Part shown: positions 17,936-31,289 of the stretch, in pieces
Numbering within the stretch: the stretch's first letter is position 1
How the letters are laid out: each line of letters opens with the position of its first letter
Program-made: the position numbers and the translations under genes
Notes under the pieces: model-generated
Databases searched by the model: none
Told to the model about the DNA's origin: nothing
What the model saw: the letters and a program-made list of their open reading frames with translations, nothing else
Assembly: GCA_033675545.1 (NCBI GenBank)
Contig: JAWDGP010003868.1
Location: forward strand, 25,001-89,000
Source of the DNA: Elysia crispata
Taxonomy: Eukaryota; Mollusca; Gastropoda; Plakobranchidae
Direction: 5' to 3'
DNA length: 64,000 nucleotides

Positions 17936-18290
17936 CCTTTCTCGTTATTGCTATTATTTGATATATCTATCTATGATTTATCTATTTATCGTTGTCCTTG
18001 TTTATCTTTCTATTTATTTAATTATTCATCTATATCTATCGACCTGTCTAGCTATCTATTTATCCATCTACCGATTTGTAGTTGTAATATTAAAATAAGC
18101 AGAAGACTTTTGAAAATAAAAATTTTAACTACATATCTATTTATCTATCTATTCATATATCTGTTTATCTGCCTATCTATCTGTCTAGGATGCATACATA
18201 TTTATCTATATTACGAAAAAAAACCTAAAAGGAAAACCAAAATATCGGTCTATCTATCTGCCTTTCTATATGCATCTTTTGTTAGAACAC
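17897..18290. repeat. (TA)n then decayed TATC low complexity
   Basis: Pure TA at 17,897-17,933, then TCTATCTATTTATC-type degenerate tetranucleotides with a unique interruption around 18,080-18,130. Confidence 0.85.
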
Positions 18291-19239
18291 AAATTTGTGC
18301 AACAATTTCCGATGGAAACAACACGTTTATGATCCATCTCATGGTTAAAAAGCGTTTGGGTGGAAACAGTGTTTCTGTTCCTGGTCTAGATGAGGACCTC
18401 GTGTGCTGTTAGTACATAGGATTCTTGGGATAACTCTTGACTTCGGTCCTGTCGCCTAGTCTTAATCGCTTTCTTTTATCCTTTTAATTTTGTTTCGCTA
18501 TTTCTTCATTCCTTTTGAGCTTTTTCTACCACTTTTTTTTTGCCTTATTTTCGATCCCTTTTTCTGTCCCTCTGTGCATATCTTTAGAAGATCCATCCAC
18601 CTAGGCTACTCTATCTTTGTATCTCCCAACCCTAAATTCCGCTGTTATTTCTGTAGGGCTTCATCGTCTGTGTATATGTTTTTGTGTCTTCATTCACATC
18701 TAACTGTATCTTTTGTAAGTATGATGTCAGGTCAGATAAGATAAATCGGTATTGGTTCGTTCGGAAAATTGGATTTGAACAGTCATACAAGGACTTACAA
18801 GTTAACACACGCATACATGATTTTAAATTTGTAATACCAGTATTATAGCACTAATTTTTTCCATTAAAACCTCCTTCACTGAAAGATGGCGTGTTACCAT
18901 AGAATATCTTCCAACCTAAGCATCTGCTTCCCCATCAATCAGCTGATACATGGCTAAAGTCACAATTTCAACTATTTCGTATTATCTACGTCCCTCCCGA
19001 CGTTAGGTTAGTTTATCTGACTGGTACTGGGAGGAAACACAATGGGTGTGTGATGGCCTGCTGTAGTGAAAAAACGAAATTTCTCTCACTCACCGATTAA
19101 AGATATCGATCTATTTTCCTCTCAATCTTTCGAACTCGACCTCTCTTTTTGTCACCATTCTGCCACTCTCGCTCGTTTTTCCCTCATTTCTTTTTTTCTA
19201 TTATCTCTTTCTCTCCATCACATTAATTTCTCTATTGAC

Positions 19240-19242
<3 letters not shown>
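18291..19242. other. Single-copy spacer
   Basis: No coding, RNA or transposon signature was recognised. Confidence 0.5.
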
Positions 19243-19312
<70 letters not shown>

Positions 19313-19321
19313 CTATAGATC

Positions 19322-19371
<50 letters not shown>
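19243..19371. repeat. (CT)n plus (TA)n compound microsatellite
   Basis: CT at 19,243-19,308 and TA at 19,324-19,371, directly at the end of a Helitron-like coding fragment. Confidence 0.97.
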
Positions 19372-19372
<1 letters not shown>

Positions 19373-19700
19373 TCTGTTGAGAGTTGGGTTCAACAGAACC
19401 TATTAAATGGCAGACTTGGTCTTGAATTCTAAAGTTTGGACTCCAACCTTGTTGGCTGGATATGTCACATCCAAAAGAAATCATTTGAAAGCACAATTGT
19501 AGAGTCCAACATTTTGTGAAAAATGTTTCCACTCCTCCGACTGCCAGAATACAGATCTTTAAATTCATTTGGAAGAGAAGAATAAGGGTCAATCTTTTTT
19601 TTGCTATTGTAGCAACACATTCCAGAGTTTCTTTTTGAAATTTGACTGAAGCAAGTGTTTGCAAACATGACACAGATTTCCAATCGAAGAGTTTTGAACC
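19372..19700 (-). mobile_element. Helitron-like element fragment (N-terminal part of the Rep/helicase protein)
   Basis: Translated on the minus strand, one frame (19,465-19,746) carries SGMCCYNSKKKIDPY, LPNEFKDLYSG and SGNIFHKMLDS. A second minus frame carries NFRIQDQVCHLIGSVEPNSQ just downstream. These match the order seen in the N-terminal conserved region of Helitron proteins: a CC...GK stretch, LP.E...L, a GN.F motif, then an FRIxGQVxHxIGSLLP-like motif. The two parts lie in different frames, so the copy is frameshifted. It stops at the TA/CT tract, so the Rep HUH motif and helicase are absent. Helitrons are rolling-circle DNA transposons. Identification is by motif memory, without a database search. 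Confidence 0.65.
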
Positions 19701-20200
<500 letters not shown>

Positions 20201-20230
20201 TTTTAAGATGATCGATTTTATGTAAGTGGG

Positions 20231-20588
20231 TTATAAGTTGGGTATTTTTTCATATTGATATGCGTCACTAGTTTTGTTTGTGGCCCTAAAGCCCTTAGCG
20301 CGAATTTTATGAAAACCAACAGCGCTATAAATGGGAAATGTTTCCAGTTTTAAATGTCGGGATATCACAAACAATCGACCAGATTCATTGTCTACAGCTC
20401 GAGTTTCGCTAAGGTTTGCTAGCGGTGTATCTTTATACAGGGGATTTCCGCTGGGGGAAATTAAAGCTGTTCCATTCTTATTGTGTGAGTCGTACGGCGC
20501 GTTGTGCTTACAATGGGACAACCCAGTCGGTTTTACGACCCATCTCTCTTTTTCTCCACACACAAACACACCCACACATGACATATAA
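20231..20588 (-). other. Unassigned open region, 117 codons minus and 85 codons plus
   Basis: This stretch has balanced composition with no low-complexity character and stays open on both strands (minus 20,231-20,584; plus 20,331-20,588). I recognise no domain, and no splice sites or neighbours support a gene. It may be a fragment of an unfamiliar repeat or chance. Confidence 0.2.
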
Positions 20589-20639
20589 ACACATAGCAGA
20601 CCGAAGTTGTCCTGTATCTGATAACAATCACACCACGAG

Positions 20640-20668
20640 GCGGGGAGGGGAGAGGGGGGGGGGGGGGA
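20640..20668. repeat. Poly-G rich tract
   Basis: GGCGGGGAGGGGAGA followed by a run of about 14 G, a candidate G-quadruplex on the plus strand. Confidence 0.75.
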
Positions 20669-20701
20669 AGAAACTAACGTCGCCTGAATTCAGTCAGGTA
20701 T

Positions 20702-20703
<2 letters not shown>

Positions 20704-20754
<51 letters not shown>

Positions 20755-20780
20755 GAGAGACAGAGAGAGAGACAGAGAGA
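20704..20780. repeat. (GA)n microsatellite, interrupted
   Basis: About 77 bp of GA with three ACAG interruptions at the right. Confidence 0.97.
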
Positions 20781-21420
20781 TTTCATCTCTTGATGACAGT
20801 TTGCAAAAAAGACTACGCGCACTATTGGAAATACCCGAGGCTCGGTGTTTAGATCAGTTTGGAGGTTGCTTCCTCTCCCTGCTCACTTGCTTGCCTCCGA
20901 CTGGACCTGCGGGTGGCCGGGAGCAGCTCTAAGGTTCTGGTCAGAAACTGCGATTTGCTTGGGAGAAAGAGCAGAGATATGGGATCTTTAGAAGGTATGG
21001 TGTTTCATGTTTTCTTTACCTCTCATATTATTATCGAAGAACTGGGTAGCTTGAACCGTATCTATTTATAGCTCCACGGTCTGAGATTCAACTGATAGTC
21101 TTCTGAACTGAAGGCAACTTGTCGCCGTTTTGTCCGCTTGACCATACCGTTGCTGTGTCTCTGATGCCACTTGTGCTGAGTTGTAAACAAGCGGCTTCTA
21201 CTTACTAATCTGCCCGCGGCAGCGGTTCAAAGATTTCAGCTTAGATTCTGGTAATGGCGACAAGCTTATACGTGAAGTAATTTTTTTTTAAAAATAGGCA
21301 ACTTTGTTTTACCTCAAGTGAAACAAAAAATTGGCTCACTCTAAATTGCTTGTCTCACTGGTCCACGGAAATTGTTGCGTCGATGAATAAGTAAGAACGC
21401 TACCACAGCAAAATATTTCA
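20781..21420. other. Single-copy spacer
   Basis: Unique, fairly balanced composition around 20,800-21,240. Nothing could be supported as a gene. Confidence 0.5.
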
Positions 21421-21600
21421 ATAGATGGATAGGCAGATAGATATGTAGGCAAGTAAGTACATCGATAGAAAAATAAATAAAAATAAAATAAACTAAGATT
21501 AATAGATGCGTAGATAAATGAATAATTAAATGATTATAAGAGAATGATAGACACGCAGATGATTGGATAAATGAATAAAGAATGGCAGGTACATAGATTA
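21421..21600. repeat. Decayed GATA-type low complexity
   Basis: AGATAGATATG-type and AATAAATGAATAA-type words without a stable period. Confidence 0.6.
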
Positions 21601-21843
21601 GAAACGGTTTACAAAAGGATCGGTACATTTTATATCAGTCAATGATTGTCATGTCTAAAAAGGTAAACATCGGATGAACATGAGAGATGTGAAAAAGAGA
21701 GAACACGATTATGGCCAAACTAAACACAGAGAACTAGATTGAAAGATTTAAAAGTTGTATTAATAAGTTAGTTCGATTCATAGAGCTAATTAGACTAGTT
21801 GGTATGCTGGATGAACGATCGATAAAAACACACACGGTCAGAT

Positions 21844-21856
21844 AGAGAGAGAGAGA

Positions 21857-21918
<62 letters not shown>

Positions 21919-21922
21919 GAGA
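21844..21922. repeat. (GA)n microsatellite
   Basis: About 79 bp GA with GGG and CAG interruptions, followed by GATGGATTTTAAGATG, shared with 20,196. Confidence 0.97.
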
Positions 21923-22180
21923 TGGATTTTAAGATGGTTGATTCTCGACAAAAAGGAGTTGATGAAAGAAAAAAAGGCAGATAACAGCTTGCTGAATAAA
22001 TGAAAGTAAATCAATACAAATAGAAAGACAGATGAAAGCTTGTTTGTCGAAAAAAAATTATATCAATGCTAATGGAAAGAGAGCGAACAGCTTCTTAAGT
22101 AAATGCGTGCTCAAACATAGATGAATTGAACTTGGGAAAAAAAATCAACACTCTATCTTTTTTTCATCCTTCCATTTTTT

Positions 22181-22362
<182 letters not shown>

Positions 22363-22369
22363 TTTTTAT

Positions 22370-23794
22370 CTTTCTGTCTATCTATCTATCTTTCTATCTA
22401 TTTATTTATCTGCCCATACATCTATCTACCTATTTATCTATCTAACTATCTATTGATCTGCCGATCTATGTATCTGCCTTTCTATCTACCCATCTATCTG
22501 TCTATCTATCTATCTATCTGTCTATCTAAATATTGATTTTTCTATTCATCTATCTATCTATCTGTGTATCTATTTAACTGTCTTTCTATCTATCAGTCCA
22601 TCTAAATATCTACACATGTATCTATCTATGTAACTATCGAACTAGAGAACTATCTATCTATCTATTTATCTATCTATCTATCTACCTATCTATTTGTCCA
22701 TCTATCTCCCTAACTGCCTATCTATCTATCCGTCCATCAAAATATATCCATATGTATCTACCTATCTAGCTGGCTGTCTATCTATCTGTGTATCTATCTA
22801 CCTGTCTGTTTTTCTATCTATCTTTCTGTCTATATATTTATATATTTATTTATCTATCTATCTGTCTCTTTGCCTATCTATCTATCCATCCATCTAAATA
22901 TCTACACGTGTATCTATCTATCTGTCTGTCTGTTTATCTATCTAACAGTTTATCTATCCATCCATCTAAATATCTACACTTGATCTATCTATCGATATAT
23001 CTATCTATCCACCTATCTAAATATCTACACGTGTATCTATCTATCTATAAGTCTGTCTTACTATCTATCTATCTATCTCACTGCCTATCTATCCATACAT
23101 CTAAATATCTACACGTGTATCTATATATCTATCTATCTGTCTGTCTGTCTGTCTATCTATCTAACTGTCTACCTGTCTATCCATCAATCCATCTAAATAT
23201 CTACACTCGATCTATCTATCTATCGATCGATCTATCCACCTTTCTAAATATCTACATGTGTATCTATCTATCTATATGTCTGTCTTACTATCTATCTATC
23301 TATCTATCTCACTGCCTATCTATCTATCCATCCAACTAAATATCTACACCTGTATCTATATATCTATTTCTCTGTCTGACTATCTATCCAACTGTCTGTC
23401 TATCTATCCATCCATCTAAATATCTACACTCGATCTGTCTATCGATCTATCTATCTATCTATCTATTATTCTATATATCAACACTTGTATCTATCTATCT
23501 TTGTCTGTCTTACTATCTATCTATCTCTCAATCTGTTTATCTGTCTATCTATCTATCTGCCTGTCTGTCTATTTATCTATCAATCTGTTTATCTGTCAAT
23601 CTATCTATCTGTCTGTCTATCTATCTATCTATTTTTTGGTCTATCTACCTACCTGTTTATCTATCTATCAATCCAATTAAATATCTTCACGTCTATCTAC
23701 ATATCTATCTATCTGTCCAACTATCTATCTATCTAAATATCTACACGTGATTCTATCTATCTATCTATCCATCGTTCTAAATATCTACACGTGC

Positions 23795-23845
<51 letters not shown>

Positions 23846-24500
23846 TAGATAGATATATAGATATGTGTCTGTCTTACTATCTATCTATCTCTCAATCTGT
23901 TTATCTGTCTATCTATTTATCTGCCTGTCTGTCTATTTATCTATCAATCTGTTTATCTGTCAATCTATCTATCTGTCTGTCTGTATATCTTTCTTTCTAT
24001 CTATCTATTTATTTGTCTATCTACCTAACTGTTTATCTATCTATCGATCCATCTAAATATCTTCACGTCTATCTATATATCTATCTATCTGTCCAATTAT
24101 CTATCTATCTGAATATCTACACGTGATTCTATCTATTTATCTTTCTGACTGCCTATCTAATTGTCTATCTATCTATCCATCCATCTTAATATCTACACTC
24201 GATCAATCTATCGATCTATCTATTCACCTTTCTCAATATCTACACGTGTATCTATCTATATGTCTTTCTTACTATCTATCTATTTATCTATCTATTTATT
24301 TGTCTATCTATCTAACTGTCTATCTATCTATACATCCATCTAAATATCTTTACGTCTATCTATTTATCTGTTTATCTATCTATCTATCTATCTAAATATC
24401 TACACATGTATCTATCTATTCATCCATCTATCTATCTATCTATCTATCTTTCCGACTGTTTATCTGTCTATCTATCCGCCCATCTAAATTTGTACACGTG

Positions 24501-24551
<51 letters not shown>

Positions 24552-24747
24552 TTGTCTGTCTATCTAACTATCTATCTAACTGTTTATCTATCTGACTTAC
24601 TGTCTATCTGTCTATCTATTCATCTTAATATCTGCACGTGCATCTATCTATCTATCTAACTGCCTATCCATCTATCTATCTATCTATCTATTTATCTAAC
24701 TGTCGATCTTTCCGTTCATCTTAATATCTACACGTATATTTATCTAT

Positions 24748-24784
<37 letters not shown>

Positions 24785-24805
24785 GATCTATCTATCGGTC
24801 TTTCG
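22370..24805. repeat. 2.4-kb degenerate TATC field with a recurring non-TATC marker
   Basis: The background is CTAT/CTGT tetranucleotides. Embedded every 50-130 bp is a marker of the form CATCTAAATATCTACACGTG followed by TATCTAT, with variants ending ACTCGATC, ACATGTATC or ACGTGATTC. More than twenty markers can be counted, and some longer blocks are repeated nearly intact (for example 23,510-23,700 against 23,870-24,090). A 45-bp pure TA run lies at about 23,799-23,843. Ser/Tyr/Leu/Ile-rich open frames in this field are artefacts. Confidence 0.95.
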
Positions 24806-24917
24806 TTTTTTTTTATATTTTTCTCTCGAACTCTCTATCATTTTTAAATTTTTTTACTGTCTATTTCCTTCTGTCTATCTGTTTCTTTCTGTCTGCTGCT
24901 TATCTGTCTGTATTTCA

Positions 24918-24919
<2 letters not shown>

Positions 24920-24985
<66 letters not shown>

Positions 24986-25002
24986 CACACACACACACAC
25001 AC
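24920..25002. repeat. (CT)n and (CA)n compound microsatellite
   Basis: 63 bp pure CT, then about 18 bp CA. Confidence 0.97.
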
Positions 25003-25199
25003 TCCATGATCTTTATGATTAAATAACATTAATTAACCTCCATTTATCCCTGCGATGATTTTCCCTTACAATTGTTCAGATAATCAGCAACTATTATGCC
25101 ATTTTTGTTTGCTTCATCGTTGTTTCGATAAAGGTAGGTGTGAAGCAGGAAATATCACTGTGCTAAATATACAGCTAGAGCAACAAGGGATACATGATT

Positions 25200-25945
25200 C
25201 TGCAAGCGCAATTGACTAGAGGTAGAGCTAGAGCTACACTGATAATCTTTCTACGTCAAGCACCATGTCAGAGGGTTTAGAGCTAGAGTTACACTAATAA
25301 CCGTGCTATGTCATGCACCACTTCAGTAGATCCAGAGATAGAGATTCAATGATAATCCTGCCCCTTCAAGAACTACTTCAGTAGATCAAGAGGTAGAGCT
25401 ACACTGATAACGTCAAGCACCATGTCAGAGGGTTTAGAGCTAGAGTTACACTAATAATCGTGCTATGTCATGCACCATTTCAGTAGATCCAGAGGTAGAG
25501 CTACACTGATAACGTCAAGCACCATGTCAGAGAGTTTAGAGCTAGAGCTACAGTGATAATCGTGCTATGTCAAGCACCACTTCAGTAGATCCAGAGATAG
25601 AGCTACAGTGATACTCGTGCTATGTCAAGCACCACTTCAGTAGATCCAGAGATAGAGCTACAGTGATAATCGTGCTATGTCAAGCACCACTTCAGTAGAT
25701 CCAGAGATAGAGCTACAGAGATAATCGTGCTATGTCAAGCACTACTTCAGTAGATCCAGAGATAGAGCTACAGTGATAATCGTGCTATGTCAAGCACCAC
25801 TTCAGTAGATCCAGAGATAGAGCTACAGTGATAATCGTGCTATATCAAGCACTACTTCAGTAGATCCAGAGATATAGCTACAGTGATAATCGTGCTACTT
25901 CAAGCATCATTTCAGTAGATCCAGAGATAGAGCTACATTGAAAAT
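25200..25945. repeat. 55-bp minisatellite
   Basis: The unit carries AGTAGATCCAGAGATAGAGC, TACAGTGATAATCGTGCTA and TGTCAAGCACCACTTC. The right part (25,550-25,930) is nearly homogeneous. The left part mixes a variant containing CATGTCAGAGGGTTTAGAGC. Confidence 0.96.
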
Positions 25946-26302
25946 AGCATTTATTCTATGTAATTTTTTATTTTTCATATCGAAATGGTAATTCACTATT
26001 TCGAAAGTGTTGTCTTTTTTTCTTCCTTTTTTGGATCTCTTTGCAACTGTGCCCCAAGCTTTGGATATTTTCGGCAGGGGCGTTCCATCTCATTTTATTG
26101 GATTTTGACTTGTGGAGTAGCCTAGAAGTGGCTTTCTCTTTCTCAGGGCTAAGAAGTGAAAGTGTTGCATCGATCGACCGTGCGGGAGGATAGAGAAATA
26201 ATGAGGGCTAGAGGATGGAAAGAAGTATGTAATGATGATAGAAGAAAAAAAAGAAAAGAAGCGAACAGACGGCTGTCAGAGATCTCAACAGAAAGATCGG
26301 GT

Positions 26303-26304
<2 letters not shown>

Positions 26305-26387
<83 letters not shown>
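26305..26387. repeat. (CT)n microsatellite
   Basis: About 83 bp pure CT. Confidence 0.98.
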
Positions 26388-26389
<2 letters not shown>

Positions 26390-27104
26390 GTGAGAGATGT
26401 GGCTGGTGGACAATAACTACACGAAAATGGGTTCTAAACTGTTGAGAGTCCACCAGCACTCTCTGACCCTGGCTTTACAAGCAACACCCGACAGCATCCT
26501 GTTCCTGATGCTGGTGTCACTGCTGTTCCTGCATCTGTTGTGAATTCAGAATGCTTTTTCTTCATTTTGGAGTGAGAAATAACCGGCTCATGTTTTTTTT
26601 TTTTTTTTTTTTTCATACGTCATTAATATTCAGCAACTCATTAGCATAATAATACAGCAGGGATCGTCGAGCGGGTTCAGTAAGAAGAAAATTAATAAGC
26701 TGAAAGCCGCCATTTTCTCATCATGATGAAAACTTTACCTGTTTACAAAACATCGTCACCTTATTTTGGGGGGGGGAGGGGGGGGGGAGGGGGGGTAGTC
26801 CCGAATTAGGTGCTCCTCCGAGACCCAACGCTTATGGGATTAGCAGAGCCTTTCGGATTTACCTGGGCCAATCTCCTTCATTCTTCAGAAACATTTCTTA
26901 AACCTTGGGTTATATTTCAGGGAAGACAAAGCGATTCTCTCTGATGAATTGATGTGGGAAAGATTCTGTCTATTGAGTGTATTTATAATAAGGAATAGAA
27001 AAGAATGATGGACAGAAGTATAGGGTCTACGAGCATAGAAGGAAATCAATTAGAGCAACACAAAGATAAATTTATAAATTTGGAAAGTGGTTCTGAAGTA
27101 ACCT
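26388..27104. other. Spacer with G-rich tract
   Basis: No gene. A T23 run ends near 26,613. A G-run block at 26,768-26,795 (runs of 9, 10 and 7 G separated by A) is a strong quadruplex candidate on the plus strand. Confidence 0.6.
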
Positions 27105-27187
27105 CAATCTCTGCCTCTGTCTCTGTCTCATTCTGTTTGTCTGACTGTCTGTCTATCTGTCTGTCTGTCTCTGTCTCTGACTCTGTG

Positions 27188-27246
<59 letters not shown>

Positions 27247-27388
27247 GTTCCTCTCTCTGTTTCTCTCTCTTTCTCTTTCCTCTCTCTCTATCTCTGCTTT
27301 CTCTCCCTTTCTCTTTATCTACCTTTCTTTTTCTGTCTTCTTCTCTTTCTTTCTCTTCCGCTTTCTCTGTCTCTTTCTCTTTCTTTTC

Positions 27389-27467
<79 letters not shown>

Positions 27468-27475
27468 TTTTCTCT
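27105..27475. repeat. (CT)n microsatellite complex
   Basis: CTCTGT and CTGT words, then pure CT at 27,193-27,240, a pyrimidine-rich bridge, and pure CT at 27,392-27,453. Confidence 0.96.
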
Positions 27476-27480
27476 GAAGT

Positions 27481-27590
27481 AAGGCCAAGCACTAGAACCA
27501 GATGAATGAACTGACAGTGTACGCCACTGTGTCTCGCTGGCTTCATCGAGGCTTTCTTGCGCCATTAAAGGCCAAGCGCTAGAACCAGAT
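27481..27590. repeat. 23-bp direct repeat pair
   Basis: AAGGCCAAGCACTAGAACC plus AGAT at 27,481-27,503 recurs with one difference at 27,568-27,590, an 87-bp spacing. Confidence 0.85.
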
Positions 27591-27619
27591 ATCTCGCGAT
27601 CATGGCAGAAAACTGGTGG

Positions 27620-28030
27620 AAGCTGTAGCAGCTTGGATGTCAAAGGTATACCGAGATTTTTATCATAGGTTATGAAGTTTTCCGAGGTTCTGTCAAGCGA
27701 TGTGAGATTTATCCAAATGTCTATCACGGGATGTGAGTTTTCTCGAGGTTTCTGTCACAGGATGTGAGGTTTTTTCGCGGTTTCTGTCATGGGATGTGAG
27801 GTTTACCAAGGTTTATGTTACGGGATATGAGATTTTCTGAGGTTCCTTCCACAGGATGTGAGTTTTCTCCAAGCGTTTATCCCCGGTTATGAGATTTTCT
27901 GAGGTGTCTATCACAGGATGTGAGGTTTCCCGCGGTATTGATCGGGGATGTAAGGCTTGCCGAGATTTCTATCAAGGATGTGAGAGTTTCCCAGTTTTCT
28001 ATCAGGGAATATGAGGCTCAGCAAAGTTTT
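27620..28030. repeat. About 31-bp decayed minisatellite
   Basis: About a dozen imperfect units containing TTTCTGTCACAGGATGTGAG and a TTTTC.GAGG segment. Confidence 0.88.
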
Positions 28031-28869
28031 TTAGTGCGCGCGAGTGCTTAATGTGTCCAGTCTGTTTGAAACTTTACTTCGCCCCCAGGGCTTGTCGCGT
28101 GCTACTGAAAACATTTCTTTCTGTTTCATGATTTGTTCCACAATCTATTGCGTATAATTTCTAACGGATGATGCTGTCCAGATGCCGTCACTGAAACTTT
28201 TGTTAGAAGATGGTGTCTTATTCAGCAAAGAGTTACAATGAGCGCAGTGTCCACTAGATAGATTGCTTGTAAAGCCTTTCTAAGAAATTAGATTAAAGCA
28301 GCAATCTTTACAGGAAGTATGCACTATAATAACACACAGATGAATTATTTAGAGATATGGATTTGAGATCCTGGCACAAAAGACGTTCAGAGAATTGCTT
28401 GTAACGATCTGTTTGCTTATTTCAGAAGAGGCTTGTTTTTCGCTGATTTTTTTTTAAAACCAGAACAAGCAAGGTGCCGACTCATCTATTTTTTTGTAGA
28501 AAAGGCCCTGATTTTCCAGCCCGACCAATAGGTGGTCGTGCGTTGTTTTATGGTACATGTATGTAATAAGCCATGACTCAGTATAGCCATTCCTGTTGAG
28601 ACAGTCTTGAGACCGACGAGACGGTTTCGGAGGTTTACTTGCGGGGCGTGCAATGACTTTAGCGTTGCGGGTATTTCCTGTTCCGACTCAGGCCATCTCT
28701 CAAGCCTGGGTCATGACCACTGTCCGACGGACTTCCACTCCGGCAGGTAATTACAAAGCTGCCTAATTGTCCATACTTGGGACCAGTGGCCGCTCCCTAA
28801 CCTGCCTGTTTCATTTAGCGGCAGGCTGGCGTGAGCCATTTCACAGCGAGTCATTATTGACGTGGAGAG

Positions 28870-28873
<4 letters not shown>
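28031..28873. other. Single-copy spacer
   Basis: Unique sequence, GC-richer at 28,600-28,860. No coding signal was recognised. Confidence 0.5.
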
Positions 28874-28952
<79 letters not shown>

Positions 28953-29042
28953 TCGATAATATGGAAGAGATAGAGAGACAGAGAGAAAGGCGGAGAGCGA
29001 CAGCGAATGCAAGAGAGATGAGCGAGATACAAAGAGAGGGAG

Positions 29043-29123
<81 letters not shown>

Positions 29124-29390
29124 AAGGAAGGGGAGAAAAAGAAGAAGGTGAGAGAATGTAAAAAAGAGAGAAAGAGAAAAAAAGGGGTAGCGGAGGGAGG
29201 GAAGAAAAAGAAGAGGTAGAGAGAGGGATAGAGAATGCAAGAGAGTGAGAGGAATGGAGAGAAAAAGACAGGGGGGAGAGAGAGAGAGAGAGTTTGAGAG
29301 AATGCAACAGTGAGTGGGAGAGAAGGATACAAAGAGAGGTAGAAAGAGAGGGATAGAAAGTTTAACTGTAAGAGAGAGAGACAGAGCATC
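28874..29390. repeat. Two (GA)n tracts in a long purine-rich plus strand
   Basis: Pure GA at 28,874-28,946 and 29,047-29,116. Almost the whole interval is purine-biased, with AGAGAGGGA and AAAAAGA words. Confidence 0.95.
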
Positions 29391-29446
29391 GATTATTGTG
29401 TTTCAAGGGTCCGCCTTGATAGCGACTTTCCTAGTGTCCCCCCCCC

Positions 29447-29760
29447 CCCCATCTATCTATCTCTCAATCTATCTAGAGATCTATCTATCTCTCTGCCTAT
29501 CTACCCATCTATCTATCTCTCTATCTCTCTAGAGATCTATCCATCTCTCTAACTATATACCCACCTATATGTCTCTCTATTTATCTATCTCTCTATCTAT
29601 CTACCCATCTATCTGTCTCTCTATCTCCATATCTATCTGCCTCTCTATCTATCTAAAGATCTATCTGTCTCTCTTTCTATCTAGAGATCTATCTGTCTCT
29701 CTATCTATCTACCCATCTATCTATATCTCTATCTGCCTACCCATCTATCTATCTCTCCTT
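29447..29760. repeat. TATC/TCTC tetranucleotide field
   Basis: Preceded by a C run. CTATCTATCTCTC words with a recurring TCTAGAGATCTATC segment (29,472, 29,529, 29,680). Confidence 0.93.
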
Positions 29761-30080
29761 TGTGTCAGCGATTCAAACAAAGCAATAAAAAATTACCCAA
29801 TCCATCGCCCTATAGAGTCTAGATCTAGCTATCTATCTACCTATTCAGTTTCCGTATTTTAGTAAGCACCTACATAATTTTTATGTCATTGAATTTTATG
29901 TTTTCCTTGGTCGAACAGCGGGATACTAGCTTTCTTGGTTGATAGAGGACGCTCAATGCCTGGCCGAATCACTTTATTTCATGTTTTCATTTTTTTTTAG
30001 ATTTGTCCCCAAAGATTACCCTCTATGTTTATCTGACACTCTAGCGATATGTATACATGTTTTAAGGATGATGAATGCTC
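29761..30080. other. Single-copy spacer
   Basis: No feature was recognised. Confidence 0.5.
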
Positions 30081-30220
<140 letters not shown>

Positions 30221-31269
30221 ACAAACAAGCCAAATAACTCTGTAAGTAGGTTTTTTCATACAGCTAATGCAATATTCCAAAGACCTTCTCGAACGTTTTT
30301 GTTTTTTTTTAATTGATTTGATTATGTTAAAGTTAACTTAGTGCAAAAGAGATGTGTCAGTTTTTTCTCTCATATTAATCAGTGAAACGCCTTTTCATAG
30401 AAACTGCGATAGAAACTGTTGGAGATTGTATGCTTTTTTTTTAATGAAGCTGTGTGATTATCTTCTCGAATAATTCTGGCAAAGAAAAGCTGTATGTCCT
30501 GTTCAGTTTTTCGAAGTCGTGACCAAATTTTGGAAAAGATGTGTGTTGTGATCAGGTCTCCAAGACCCTGACCAAACTTGCAATATCCATCTTTATTTTC
30601 TTGAGAAGCAACACCAACCTGTCAGATGTGTTCACAGATCTCTTATTTCTTCTCACAGTACAGGCCAACTTACGCAGTCTCTCCATGGACGTTAAACCAC
30701 CACTGTGTTGTGTAGAACTGCTGTGTTTGACACGAGTTTGGGACTTCCATCGCAAAATTGTTGATGCACTATATTGGCAATGGACAAAATAAAGAATGCA
30801 CTATATTAGCAATAGACAAAGTAAAGAATGTTGGAGAAGGTGTCTCTAAGCTGCTGGGTTTCGGTCCTGACTCAAATTGCGGCCATGATTTGCCTTGAGC
30901 CGGGATTCCTCACACAAAAAACACTTAAGCAGACGAAAGCAGCGGGCGATATGCGGTGCATTGTCTGCGGTGACCGCAGCCACCGATAGCAGGTTTTAAC
31001 GATGGCTAGATGGGGAGGAGGAGAGGGTTGTCCCCGATCCTTATGGCTAATGTCAGTGCATGATTAGTAGAGCTGGAGGCGTAAGCACACAGTCGCAAGG
31101 GTCACACGAGGTCAAAGCCATGTAATGCCGTTTGCCCAATCCTTCCTCTCTTGGTGTCATCGGCAGCGTCAGGGGCGCGTAACTCGTAAGTACGGTAGCC
31201 TAGTTAATTGATGGCAGGGAAAGATTTCTGCCTAACCGCGATAGTGGATTCAAGTTGACATTTAGTGTA
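30221..31269. other. Single-copy spacer
   Basis: Contains a short tandem duplication near 30,765-30,825 (GCACTATATTGGCAATGGAC against GCACTATATTAGCAATAGAC). An 83-codon plus frame at 30,541 has no recognisable domain. Confidence 0.5.
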
Positions 31270-31289
31270 TAGGTTTATAAATGGTCATA

